DNA from: a bacterium
GTDB lineage: Bacteria > Patescibacteriota > Minisyncoccia > Minisyncoccales > GWA2-38-27
NCBI GenBank assembly: GCA_029553225.1
Contig: JAKPCP010000060.1
Span: 1 to 59,696 of the forward strand
Length of the DNA stretch: 59,696 nt
Direction: 5' to 3'
Shown here: one piece after another, positions 33,675 through 41,600 of the stretch
Layout of the letters: each line of letters starts with the position of its first letter
Numbering within the stretch: the first letter of the stretch is position 1
The notes under the pieces: model-generated
Databases searched by the model: none
Seen by the model: only the letters and a program-made list of their open reading frames with translations
Told to the model about the DNA's origin: nothing
Program-made: the position numbers and the translations under genes

Positions 33675-34097
33675 TTAAATACCTAATTGCTGAGCCATAT
33701 CTCCCACACTCTTTTCTGTTTTTTTCTTATATTCTCTCCATTTTTCTTCATCCCAAATTTCTATCCTATTTGATAATCCTAAAATAGCAACATTCTTTTT
33801 TAATTGAGCATAATCTTTTAAATGTTCCGGAATTAAAATTCTTCCTAGATTATCAAGTTCAACATCACTCGCACCTGATAACATAATTCTTGTAAAAACT
33901 CTTGCGTTCACCTGACCGTTTGGTAAACTTTCTAACTTTTCTGCTGTTTTTTGCCATTCTTCTTGAGGATAAACAACCAAACAATCATCTAAACCAGGAG
34001 CAATTATTGCTCTTTTTCCTAATGTCTTTCTGAATTTTGAAGGAATTGCTAATCTCCTTTTTTGATCAATTGTATGAATATATTCGCCTAAAAACAT
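33675..34097 (-). CDS. mraZ: Transcriptional regulator MraZ
   Basis: 140 aa from ATG at 34097, whose product begins with the conserved 'MFLGEYIHTID'; an in-frame ATG 15 bases upstream would add five unconserved residues. Two AbrB-like SpoVT domains: 'DQKRRLAIPSKFRKTL' and 'ELDNLGRILIPEHLK'. MraZ forms ring oligomers, binds spaced TGG repeats upstream of its own gene and regulates the dcw operon it heads. Such repeats lie at 34127-34141. Confidence 0.95.
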   Translation of the reverse strand: MFLGEYIHTIDQKRRLAIPSKFRKTLGKRAIIAPGLDDCLVVYPQEEWQKTAEKLESLPNGQVNARVFTRIMLSGASDVELDNLGRILIPEHLKDYAQLKKNVAILGLSNRIEIWDEEKWREYKKKTEKSVGDMAQQLGI

Positions 34098-34126
34098 AAA
34101 AGTTTTCCACAAAAATTACTACTTTT

Positions 34127-34141
34127 CCCCATAGTTATCCA
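34127..34141 (-). promoter_or_regulatory. Candidate MraZ operator (two TGG repeats)
   Basis: On the minus strand: TGGAT (34137-34141), 5-base spacer, TGGGG (34127-34131). This 10-bp periodicity matches MraZ boxes known from other bacteria. It lies between the -10 of the mraZ promoter and the gene, which fits autoregulation. The upstream half overlaps the DnaA-box-like sequence at 34135-34143. Confidence 0.5.
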
Positions 34142-34143
34142 CA
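34135..34143 (+). promoter_or_regulatory. DnaA-box-like site TTATCCACA
   Basis: Perfect match to the 9-mer DnaA box. Related sites nearby on the same strand: TTTTCCACA (34103-34111), TTTTGCACA (34232-34240), TTATTCACA (34243-34251, also fits TTATNCACA). Four in about 150 bp around the mraZ promoter is more than expected in ordinary DNA. No dnaA gene or AT-rich repeat array is present, so an origin is not claimed. Confidence 0.4.
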
Positions 34144-34161
34144 ATTATCCTCTCTAATCTA

Positions 34162-34191
34162 TTTATACCCCACTTTTATGAATCAAGTCAA
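34162..34191 (-). promoter_or_regulatory. Promoter of the mraZ (dcw) operon
   Basis: Complement: TTGACT (34186-34191), 18-base spacer, TATAAA (34162-34167), about 65 bases ahead of the mraZ ATG. Flanked on both sides by DnaA-like boxes and followed by the candidate MraZ operator. Confidence 0.6.
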
Positions 34192-34314
34192 CACTTATAA
34201 AAAGCATCTATTTCTATCTTAAATTTAAAATTTTTGCACAAGTTATTCACAATTAAAAAGTCCTATTTTTAAAATAGAACTTTTAAGATGTTTTTATTTT
34301 ATAAATTTATTTTA

Positions 34315-36903
34315 TTAAGGATTAATAATTAATTTAAAATCTTCTGGATTAATTTTTACTATATCACCTCGTTTAATTTCATTTTTAAGTAAAGCTTCTG
34401 CTAATACATTTTCTACATTATCCTGAATAACTCTTTTTATTTCTCGAGCCCCAAAAACAGGATTATAACCTAAATCTATAATTTTTTCTTTTAATTCATC
34501 GGTTATTATAAATTCAATTCCCTTTTCAGAAAGATTTTCTTTTAATTTTTTTAAATTAAGGCCAACAATATCTAATAAATTCTTTTTTGTTAAGGGCCTA
34601 AAAATAACAACAGAGTCAAACCTATTTATTAATTCTGGTTTAAAAATTGCTTTTTCAAAGATGAAATCTAAAACTCGTTTTTTTACAACATTCCATACTT
34701 CATCTGATTCTCCAACTGGTCCTTCAAATAAAAATGGTCCTGTTTGAGTAATCTCTTTTAAAACTTCTAAAATTATTTCATATCCGGCATTTGAGGTTGC
34801 AATAATAATAGTATTTTTAAAATCTATTTTTCTTCCCCATGCATCTGTAAAATATCCTTCATCAAAAACTTGCAAGAATAAATTTAAAATATCCGAATGC
34901 GCTTTTTCTAACTCGTCTAATAAGACTAAAGAAAAAGGAGTTTCTCTAACCTGTTTTGCCAATATACCTGGTTCCTCTTCAGAACCTATTAATCTATAAA
35001 TATCTTGTCTTTGCTGAAATTCCGACATATCAATTCTTATCATTCTTTCTTCAGATCCAAAATAAAATTCTGCTAAAGCTTTTGCTGTTTCTGTTTTCCC
35101 CACTCCTGTTGGCCCTAAAAAAAGAAAAGCGCCCATTGGTCCTTTCTTTATTGTAATCTGAGATCTAGAACGACGCAAAGCATTTGAAATATCTTTTACT
35201 GCTTCTTCTTGGTTTACAACTCTCTGATGAATTAAATTTTCTAAATTTAATAAAATTTCTTTTTCTTTTTTTTGAATTTCTCCCACTGGAATTTCTGTTT
35301 TCTCAGTAATAATATAAGCAACATGTTTTGGTAAAACCACTCTTTCTTCTTTTAAGGTATTAACATAAACACACACAGATTCCAATAAATCTATTGCTTT
35401 TTCTGGAAAAGACAAAGACGGCAAATATTTAGAGGATAAAGATATTATTTCCTTTAAAGCAGGATAAGAAATAAAAATTTTATATTTATTTTCTAAAAAA
35501 GGAATTAAAGTTTCTAAAATTAAAAGAGTTTCTTCTTCTGATATTTCTTTTAATTCTATTTTTTCAAAAAAATTTAAAATTGATGAATTTTTTTCAATAT
35601 TTTTATGTAAACCCTCGTAATTAGTAATAGCAATAATTTGAAAATGAGGAAGCTGTAAATATGGAAGAATAATGCCTGAAATATCAATAACACCTGGTTT
35701 TTCTGTTTGCCCTATATAATTATGAAAATCATCTATAACTAAAATAATATTACCAGCAAAAACTGCTTCATCAAGAATTTCAGTTAAAGTAGCTTCTAAT
35801 TGCTCTTTATCTTGAATCTCTGCTAAAAGTCGCGGCATATCAAGCTGAACCACTCTTTTATAATTTATTTCCTTTAAAGATTTACCAGATAAACTCTCTT
35901 GAGCAAAACCATAAACTATACTTCTTCTTCCCGCTCCAGATTCTCCAACAATTAAAACATTGTTTACATTTAAACGAGCAAGCACTCGTTCCATTACTTC
36001 TCTTTCTTTTTTATGAGAAATAAATTCAACTGGTTCATTTTTTACTTTTTCGGTAATATCAATAGAATATTCATCAAGCTTTAAAGTATAAGCAGCTATC
36101 CAACTTTTAGCCAAAGTTCCTTTTTTCATTAAATTTTCATACTTCCAAAACTTTTTTCTTTCATTTTCGTCTTCTTTTATTTTTTCTAATATCCATATTA
36201 AATTTTTAAAATCCTCTTCTTTTATATCTGAAAGAATAAAAATTTCTTTTAAAACTGGTTCATTTTCTATAACAGCAATAAAAAAATCACCTAACTTAAC
36301 TATTGAATGATTTTTTTCTAATGCAATTTTAAACGATTCAATTAATAAATTTTTAAATTCTTCGCCTAAAAACCCATTTTCTTTTATAGTTTTTGTTTTC
36401 TCTATTTCATTTTTCAGCTTTTCTTTTATCTCATCAATATTAATTAACATCCTTGAAAAAATAAAATTTAAAACGGGATTATTAACTAAAAGAAAATATA
36501 ATAAATGGCTTTTTTTAATTTCTCCATTTACTTTATCTAAAGATTCTTTTATTGCTTTTAATGTTTCAAAGCTTAAAAATTCGGCTAAATTATATCTTTC
36601 AGGATAATTTAAGGCTTCTTTTAATAATATTTTTGGTTCTGGTTTTTTAACTTTTAGGTTAAAAAATTTATCAATGATTAAAAAAACAAAGAATAAATCT
36701 AAAAAAATAATAAAAAATCCAAAAATATTTTTTAAATTTTCAAAAGAAAAATTTTGGACAAAACCAAAAATAAAAATTAAAAATAAAATAAAAGATAAAA
36801 ATAAAAATAATGATTTTATTTTTTTAGCAAATTTAAAAAGAGGAAAGTTTTCCCATAAAATAGCTGTATAAATTTTTGCTTCTTTTAAATTAAAATTCAT
36901 CAT
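34315..36903 (-). CDS. Membrane-anchored ClpC/ClpB-like AAA+ ATPase
   Basis: 862 aa. Two hydrophobic helices at about 26-50 and 60-80 anchor it, unlike soluble ClpB/ClpC. A Clp-N-like helical region follows (about 95-240). The first ATPase domain has a damaged Walker A, 'GESGAGRRS' near 322 (Lys replaced by Arg), and 'VIDDFHNY' instead of Walker B D-E, so it is probably inactive. The second is intact: 'GPTGVGKTE' near 600, 'LLDELEKAH' and 'TSNAG'. ClpB's middle coiled coil is short. It likely unfolds membrane or envelope proteins; no ClpP is nearby. The upstream small membrane gene overlaps by one base (TAATG), suggesting a coupled pair. Confidence 0.83.
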   Translation of the reverse strand: MMNFNLKEAKIYTAILWENFPLFKFAKKIKSLFLFLSFILFLIFIFGFVQNFSFENLKNIFGFFIIFLDLFFVFLIIDKFFNLKVKKPEPKILLKEALNYPERYNLAEFLSFETLKAIKESLDKVNGEIKKSHLLYFLLVNNPVLNFIFSRMLINIDEIKEKLKNEIEKTKTIKENGFLGEEFKNLLIESFKIALEKNHSIVKLGDFFIAVIENEPVLKEIFILSDIKEEDFKNLIWILEKIKEDENERKKFWKYENLMKKGTLAKSWIAAYTLKLDEYSIDITEKVKNEPVEFISHKKEREVMERVLARLNVNNVLIVGESGAGRRSIVYGFAQESLSGKSLKEINYKRVVQLDMPRLLAEIQDKEQLEATLTEILDEAVFAGNIILVIDDFHNYIGQTEKPGVIDISGIILPYLQLPHFQIIAITNYEGLHKNIEKNSSILNFFEKIELKEISEEETLLILETLIPFLENKYKIFISYPALKEIISLSSKYLPSLSFPEKAIDLLESVCVYVNTLKEERVVLPKHVAYIITEKTEIPVGEIQKKEKEILLNLENLIHQRVVNQEEAVKDISNALRRSRSQITIKKGPMGAFLFLGPTGVGKTETAKALAEFYFGSEERMIRIDMSEFQQRQDIYRLIGSEEEPGILAKQVRETPFSLVLLDELEKAHSDILNLFLQVFDEGYFTDAWGRKIDFKNTIIIATSNAGYEIILEVLKEITQTGPFLFEGPVGESDEVWNVVKKRVLDFIFEKAIFKPELINRFDSVVIFRPLTKKNLLDIVGLNLKKLKENLSEKGIEFIITDELKEKIIDLGYNPVFGAREIKRVIQDNVENVLAEALLKNEIKRGDIVKINPEDFKLIINP

Positions 36904-37292
36904 TAGAACAAAATTAAATTAATTCCATAGATAAAAGCGAAAATTAAAATAAAAGGAGAAAAGAAACATATTAGAAAAACCGCTAATCCAACAATAAATA
37001 TTATTATTTCAAATAAAATTCCTATAATTATTAAAATTGTTCTTACTATTGCTCCCAATAATCGCGACATTAAAACATTAAAAACAAAAGCCTCGAACCA
37101 ACGAGCCAAATTTATTCCTTTTCCATAAGACATATAATATTTATGCCAATGAGAAAAAAGAGTTCTGATTAAAAATGGGATAGAAAAATATTCTATATTA
37201 AAAAGCAAAAAATTTTTCCAAGCTTTTAAAACTTCGCGCGGAAAATCTATAAATTGCCAAATAATATATTGAATTAAAATACTTTTCCCCAT
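36903..37292 (-). CDS. Small membrane protein paired with the Clp-like ATPase
   Basis: 129 aa, not recognised. After an amphipathic Trp/Phe-rich first 65 residues, two strongly hydrophobic stretches follow (about 80-102 and 104-128, Ile/Phe/Leu rich), so it is an integral membrane protein. Its stop codon shares one base with the start of the membrane Clp-like ATPase, which points to translational coupling and a common complex. Terminator-like hairpin lies upstream at 37356-37372. Confidence 0.7.
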   Translation of the reverse strand: MGKSILIQYIIWQFIDFPREVLKAWKNFLLFNIEYFSIPFLIRTLFSHWHKYYMSYGKGINLARWFEAFVFNVLMSRLLGAIVRTILIIIGILFEIIIFIVGLAVFLICFFSPFILIFAFIYGINLILF

Positions 37293-37355
37293 TTGTATTA
37301 TTAATTAATTTTATTTTATTATACTATATTTTTTAAAAAATAGGTAAATTAAAAA

Positions 37356-37372
37356 GCCGCCTTTAAGGCGGC
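37356..37372. terminator. GC-rich bidirectional terminator
   Basis: GCCGCC-TTTAA-GGCGGC flanked by AAAAA (37351-37355) and TTTTT (37373-37377), so it works on both strands. It ends the small zinc-finger gene at 37391-37567 on the minus strand and isolates it from the membrane protein gene downstream. Confidence 0.92.
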
Positions 37373-37390
37373 TTTTTAATTTAAATTGCT

Positions 37391-37567
37391 TTAACGAAAA
37401 TTCTTTTTAAAAGGTTTTCTATTGCGATAACAATCTCGGCAATAAACATCTGAACCCTCTCTTGGATCAAAAGGAAGTTCGGTTATTTCTTTTCCACATT
37501 CAGCGCATTTCCAGCTTCCTTTTACCATTTTTCGTTCAAAATCACCTCTTTTATTATTATAATCCAC
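37391..37567 (-). CDS. Small CxxC...CxxC zinc-binding protein (45-58 aa)
   Basis: Two cysteine pairs, 'CAECGKEITELPFDP' and 'VYCRDCY', spaced as in the short CxxC zinc-binding proteins widespread in Patescibacteria, with the 'P-F-D/K-P' and 'V-Y-C-x-x-C' pattern and a basic tail 'NRKPFKKNFR'. Two starts are possible: GTG at 37567 (58 aa), which includes a 'YNNKRGDFERKM' lead typical of the family, or ATG at 37528 (45 aa). I favour the longer one weakly. Promoter at 37684-37711 and terminator at 37356 make it a one-gene unit. Function unknown; nucleic-acid binding is likely. Confidence 0.75.
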   Translation of the reverse strand: MDYNNKRGDFERKMVKGSWKCAECGKEITELPFDPREGSDVYCRDCYRNRKPFKKNFR

Positions 37568-37683
37568 AAATTTAACTACAAATTTAACTAAATAAATTAA
37601 TTAATAATTAAATTTTTAAAAAATTTAATTAATAGATATATTTGTTAATTTGACGTTTTATTTAAATTAACGACCTTTATCTT

Positions 37684-37711
37684 AGTTTATTATTTTTTTT
37701 ATTTTTGTCAA
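37684..37711 (-). promoter_or_regulatory. Probable sigma-70 promoter of the CxxC zinc-binding gene
   Basis: Complement: TTGACA (37706-37711), 16-base spacer, TAAACT (37684-37689). The -35 is perfect and the -10 weak. The leader to the gene would be about 110-150 bases and is very AT-rich, with nothing recognisable in it. Confidence 0.5.
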
Positions 37712-37724
37712 TAAAAAATAAACA

Positions 37725-37754
37725 GAGGGATATCTTTAAAAATAGATATCCCTC
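37725..37754 (-). terminator. Hairpin terminator of the 74-aa gene
   Basis: GAGGGATATCT / AGATATCCCTC, 11-bp perfect stem with an 8-base loop, 10 bases after the stop codon of the 74-aa gene. On the minus strand it is followed by TGTTTATTTTTTATT. Confidence 0.85.
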
Positions 37755-37763
37755 ATAAAACTT

Positions 37764-37988
37764 TTAAATTGCAATACCCTCCACTATTTCCTCTATTTGA
37801 GGAATATAAAATATGTTTGACCTTTCCACCGTTTTCTGTGAAGTTCTGATATGCCTTCTCTCCCATTTTTTCTGTTCTTCTGTTTCAGGGGTTTTTTCAA
37901 TCCCCCGCTCATCATAACCATTTTGATGCAATAACTGATCTGCCATCCTTTTTAATTCTTTTTTACCTAATTCTTTTTTACTGCACAT
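37764..37988 (-). CDS. Hypothetical small hydrophilic protein, 74 aa
   Basis: Not recognised. Highly charged, with Lys/Glu/Arg helices and an 'MADQLLHQNGYDERGI' core; one Cys, no membrane segment. It has a strong AGGAG ribosome binding site, its own perfect sigma-70 promoter (38070-38097), a hairpin in the 5' leader (38024-38048) and a terminator. This signal set predicts high expression of a single-gene mRNA. Confidence 0.72.
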   Translation of the reverse strand: MCSKKELGKKELKRMADQLLHQNGYDERGIEKTPETEEQKKWERRHIRTSQKTVERSNIFYIPQIEEIVEGIAI

Positions 37989-38023
37989 AACTATTCTCCT
38001 GTAATAATAGTTTTATTTTTTAC

Positions 38024-38048
38024 CGGATTATTATCACTTAATAATCCG
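38024..38048 (-). promoter_or_regulatory. 5'-leader hairpin ahead of the 74-aa gene
   Basis: CGGATTATTA (38024-38033) / TAATAATCCG (38039-38048), perfect 10-bp stem, 5-base loop, lying between the promoter and the ribosome binding site. No T-run follows on the minus strand, so it is not a terminator for this gene; it may stabilise the mRNA 5' end. On the plus strand it is followed by T-rich sequence. Confidence 0.55.
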
Positions 38049-38069
38049 ATTTTTTAATATGCTAATTAT

Positions 38070-38097
38070 ATTATAGTATAATTTAAAAATTTGTCAA
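38070..38097 (-). promoter_or_regulatory. Consensus sigma-70 promoter of the 74-aa gene
   Basis: Complement: TTGACA (38092-38097), 16-base spacer, TATAAT (38070-38075). Both hexamers perfect. It starts 12 bases after the end of alaS. Confidence 0.78.
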
Positions 38098-38109
38098 TAG
38101 GTGTTAAAT

Positions 38110-39798
38110 TTATTCTAAAACTGCTCTTATTCTTCTAATATTTGCTCCAGATGATTCTTCTTTTATAATTTTAAACTTTTTTAATTCTGAAGTCTTTTTT
38201 ACATGAGGTCCAGCACAAATTTCTTTAGAAAAATCACCTATTGAATACACAGAAACTTTTGGAGGATATTTTTCTTTAAAAAAAGAAAGAGCTCCGGATC
38301 TTATTGCTTTTTCATAGGACATCTCTTCTCTTTTCACTTCTAAATCTTCTTTTATTTTTTGATTTACAATTCCTTCTATTTTTTGTAATTCTTCATTGGT
38401 TAATTTTCGCGGAAAAGAAAAATCAAAACGAAGACGAAAAGAATTAATATCAGAACCCATCTGTCTAACGCTTTCTCCTAAAACTTCTCTTAACGCAGAT
38501 TGAAGCAAATGAGTGGCAGTATGAAGCCTTGTTGCATTATAATCAGCATTTTTTCCTATACCTCCAAATTTTGCTTCTACTCCTTTTCTTGAAACTTCTT
38601 GGTGTTTTTTAAAAAAATTATAAAAACCACCAATATCAACTTTTATATTTTTCTCATCTGCTAATTCTTTTGTTAACTCTATTGGAAACCCATAAGTATC
38701 ATATAAATGAAATGCTTCTTCTCCGGTAATTTCTTTTTTTTCAGCAATTTTTTCAAACTGCTTTAAACCCTTATTAAGGGTTTTTTCAAATTTTTCTTCT
38801 TCGTTCAAAATTACTGTTAAAATATTATTTTCAGATAATTTAATCTCACAATAAACATCTTTATAAATTTCAATAACTTTTTTTGCTAAAGGCAATAAAA
38901 ACCCAGAAGGCAAATTCATTAATTTTCCATATCGGATAGCCCGACGAATTAATCTTCTTAAAATATACCCCCTTTCAATGTTTGAAGGATAAATATTTTC
39001 GGAAATTAAAAAAACTGCTGATTTAATATGGTCAGCAATAATTCTAAAATAATAGTTATTATTTTCGTATTTTAGATTAAATTGATTTTCTATTTCTTTT
39101 ATTATTGGTAAAAATAAATCTGTTTCGAATATAGTAGGTTTGTTTTGAACTATCATTGACAATCTTTCAAGCCCCATTCCAGTATCAACTCCTTTCTTTT
39201 TTAAAAGTGTTAATTTTTTATTTTTATCTTGAAAATATTCATTAAAAACTAAATTCCAAATCTCTATTCCGTTAATATAAATTTCTGTTGTAGGACCACA
39301 AGGACCTTCTTCCCCAGTTGGTCCCCAAAAATTTTCATCTCTGCCCTTAAAAATTAAGTTGTTTTTTTCTTCAGAAAAACCTAACTCTTTCCATACATTA
39401 TATGAATCAACATCTTTTTGAATTTCACCATCTCCTTCAAAAACAGTAACATAATCTATTTTTAAATTTAAGGTATCTAAAAACTCTTTAGCAAAATAAA
39501 TTGCTTCTTTTTTAAAATAATCCCCAAAAGAAAAATTGCCAAGCATTTCAAAAAAAGTTAAATGCCTTTCATCTCCAACTTCTTCAATATCCGATGTCCT
39601 AAAACATTTTTGACAAGAAGCAACCTTATTTCCATATGGGGATTTTTTATCTAAATAATATTCTTTAAATTGTTGCATGCCAGCAGTTGTAAACAAAACA
39701 CTTGAATCATTTGGCAAAAGAGAAGATGATTTTACAATATTATGATCTTTATTTTTAAAAAAATCTAAAAATTTTTTTCTTAATTCCTTTGAACTCAT
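38110..39798 (-). CDS. alaS: Alanyl-tRNA synthetase, short form
   Basis: 562 aa. The class II catalytic core starts 'FLDFFKNKDHNIVKSSSLLP' and includes 'TTAGMQQFKEYYL'. The editing domain keeps the zinc site 'HTATHLLQSAL' near 427 and 'CAGPHVKKT' near 529. Ordinary AlaRS has about 875 residues; the C-terminal oligomerisation and C-Ala domain is completely missing here, the protein ending at 'NIRRIRAVLE'. A similar architecture is known in other reduced genomes. The ATG overlaps the tpiA TGA by four bases. Confidence 0.94.
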   Translation of the reverse strand: MSSKELRKKFLDFFKNKDHNIVKSSSLLPNDSSVLFTTAGMQQFKEYYLDKKSPYGNKVASCQKCFRTSDIEEVGDERHLTFFEMLGNFSFGDYFKKEAIYFAKEFLDTLNLKIDYVTVFEGDGEIQKDVDSYNVWKELGFSEEKNNLIFKGRDENFWGPTGEEGPCGPTTEIYINGIEIWNLVFNEYFQDKNKKLTLLKKKGVDTGMGLERLSMIVQNKPTIFETDLFLPIIKEIENQFNLKYENNNYYFRIIADHIKSAVFLISENIYPSNIERGYILRRLIRRAIRYGKLMNLPSGFLLPLAKKVIEIYKDVYCEIKLSENNILTVILNEEEKFEKTLNKGLKQFEKIAEKKEITGEEAFHLYDTYGFPIELTKELADEKNIKVDIGGFYNFFKKHQEVSRKGVEAKFGGIGKNADYNATRLHTATHLLQSALREVLGESVRQMGSDINSFRLRFDFSFPRKLTNEELQKIEGIVNQKIKEDLEVKREEMSYEKAIRSGALSFFKEKYPPKVSVYSIGDFSKEICAGPHVKKTSELKKFKIIKEESSGANIRRIRAVLE

Positions 39799-40547
39799 TT
39801 AAATTTAATATTATTTAATTTTTCAATTGATTTTATTATTTTTACAAAATCTTGAGATTTAAGCGAAGCTCCTCCAACTAATAAACCATTAAATTCTGAT
39901 TTTTTTATATAATCTGAGGCATTTTTAAAATTTACACTTCCGCCATAAATAATTTTAATTTTTTCTAAATTATTTTTATTAAATATTTTTGAAAGAGTTT
40001 CAAAAATTATATTTTTAATCTCTTTTGCAATTTCAAAATCGCAAAAATTACCAGTACCAATCGCCCAAATAGGTTCATAAGCAATAATTAAATTTGCTTT
40101 TTTAATATCTTTTAATCCATTTTCTAACTGCTCCCTTATTATTTTTTTTGTTTTCTTTTTCTTCTTTTCTTCCTCTCTCTCTCCAATGCATAAAATCGGA
40201 ATTAAATTATTTCTTAAAGCTGCTTTAATTTTTTTATTTATTATTTCATTATTCTCATTAAAATATTTTCTTCTTTCTGAATGCCCTATAATTACATATT
40301 TACAACTTAAATTTTTAAGCATTAAGGGAGAAATTTCCCCAGTAAAAGCTCCTTTATCTTCCCAAAAACAATCTTGAGCACCTAAATCTAATCCTTTTAA
40401 AAACGGTAAATAAATAAATGGCGGAACAATAATTATCTCTGTTTTTTTTATATCTTTGGATTGCTTTTTTATTAAATTAAAAAGATTCTTAGCTTCTTTT
40501 AAGCTTGAAGGATTACATTTCCAATTAGCAATAACTAAATTTTTCAT
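39795..40547 (-). CDS. tpiA: Triosephosphate isomerase
   Basis: 250 aa, normal length. Interconverts dihydroxyacetone phosphate and glyceraldehyde-3-phosphate. 'NLVIANWKCNPSS' carries the catalytic Lys, 'VIIGHSERRKYF' the His, and 'IIAYEPIWAIGTG' the Glu; phosphate loop 'LVGGASLKS' near the end. Overlaps both galT upstream and alaS downstream by four bases (ATGA), so it is translationally coupled in the same operon. Confidence 0.97.
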   Translation of the reverse strand: MKNLVIANWKCNPSSLKEAKNLFNLIKKQSKDIKKTEIIIVPPFIYLPFLKGLDLGAQDCFWEDKGAFTGEISPLMLKNLSCKYVIIGHSERRKYFNENNEIINKKIKAALRNNLIPILCIGEREEEKKKKKTKKIIREQLENGLKDIKKANLIIAYEPIWAIGTGNFCDFEIAKEIKNIIFETLSKIFNKNNLEKIKIIYGGSVNFKNASDYIKKSEFNGLLVGGASLKSQDFVKIIKSIEKLNNIKFK

Positions 40548-41599
40548 TGTTTTCTTAAATATTGAGCTGCTTTTTCTGGCTCTATTGTTGAAATTTCTAT
40601 TTTTGTTCCAATTTCAAAACCAGCCCAAATAGAAGTTTTAGGCAAAATAGTCCAGTGCCAATGATAATAACTATGATCTTTTCCATCACAAGGAGCAGAA
40701 TGAAGATAAAAATTATAATCAGGATCATTCAATCCTTTGTATATTTTTTTAATGGCTGTTCCAAACGCTTCACTTAAATTCCACATTTGAGATTCTGTAA
40801 TTTCTTCAAAATAAGAAAGATGTTTTTTAGGAGAAACGATTACCTCAAAAGCAGTTTTCGAAGCAAAAGGACATAAAGCAATAAAATCTTTATTTTCAAA
40901 AATAATTCTTTTTTTTGTTTTCATCTCCCATTTATTCATTAAACAATAGATACATTCGTTTTTTTCTTTTGAATACGAATTAGCATTTGATAAAGCTTTT
41001 CTTAAATCAGTATCAATTAAAGGTGTCGTGATAATTTGAGAATGGGGATGAGCAATTGAAGCGCCAGCTTGATGTCCATGATTATGAAAAATAGAAACAT
41101 AATTAACAAATTTTTCTTTCATTAAAGATACATATCTTTTTTGATAAACATTAAATAACTCATAAACCTCATCAACAGAAAAATTAGCAATTTGTCTATT
41201 ATGGTCTTTTGTTATAACAACTTCATGAAATCCAACTGCATTCATTTTATGAAATAATCCTCCTTCGATTTTTTCCTCTAATTTAGGATAAGGTAAAAAA
41301 GCAGGGTATTTATTGGGAACAACAATCGTACTCCATTTATTTAAAATATTTTTCCAACCTTCAAAAGGAATTTCTTTACTATTAGAAAATATAAGTGTTG
41401 GGTTTTCTTGTGTTTGAATTTGACAAAAAGGACAATCTTTTTTAAATTTCATTCTTTCTCTTTCTTTTTTTTCTTTTTTAAACATTTCTGGTTTTTTTGC
41501 CCTACCCGTTGCAACAACAACCCAATCTTTACTACCTAAATCATACCTAAGTTCCGAGGGAAATTTATAATTCTTATGTTTTTTAATATTTTCCTTCAT
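40544..41599 (-). CDS. galT: Galactose-1-phosphate uridylyltransferase family protein
   Basis: 351 aa. Nucleotidyl transfer between UDP-glucose and a sugar-1-phosphate. The active-site 'HPHSQI' (near 180) is the GalT H-P-H-x-Q motif, preceded by the metal-related 'FHNHGHQAGAS'; zinc cysteines 'CPFCQIQ' near 56 and 'CIYC' near 212. Homologues also act as ADP-dependent phosphorylases, so the specific substrate is uncertain. Located between a GT2 glycosyltransferase gene (1-bp gap) and tpiA (4-bp overlap). Confidence 0.87.
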   Translation of the reverse strand: MKENIKKHKNYKFPSELRYDLGSKDWVVVATGRAKKPEMFKKEKKERERMKFKKDCPFCQIQTQENPTLIFSNSKEIPFEGWKNILNKWSTIVVPNKYPAFLPYPKLEEKIEGGLFHKMNAVGFHEVVITKDHNRQIANFSVDEVYELFNVYQKRYVSLMKEKFVNYVSIFHNHGHQAGASIAHPHSQIITTPLIDTDLRKALSNANSYSKEKNECIYCLMNKWEMKTKKRIIFENKDFIALCPFASKTAFEVIVSPKKHLSYFEEITESQMWNLSEAFGTAIKKIYKGLNDPDYNFYLHSAPCDGKDHSYYHWHWTILPKTSIWAGFEIGTKIEISTIEPEKAAQYLRKQ

Positions 41600-41600
41600 T

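Noticed and set aside
34103..34314. Chromosomal replication origin at the DnaA-box cluster
   Set aside because: No dnaA/dnaN genes, no AT-rich repeat array and no gene-strand switch at this point. I report the boxes as possible regulatory sites only.
34315..36903. Ordinary ClpB disaggregase
   Set aside because: ClpB has two active ATPase rings, a long middle domain and no membrane helices; this protein differs in all three.
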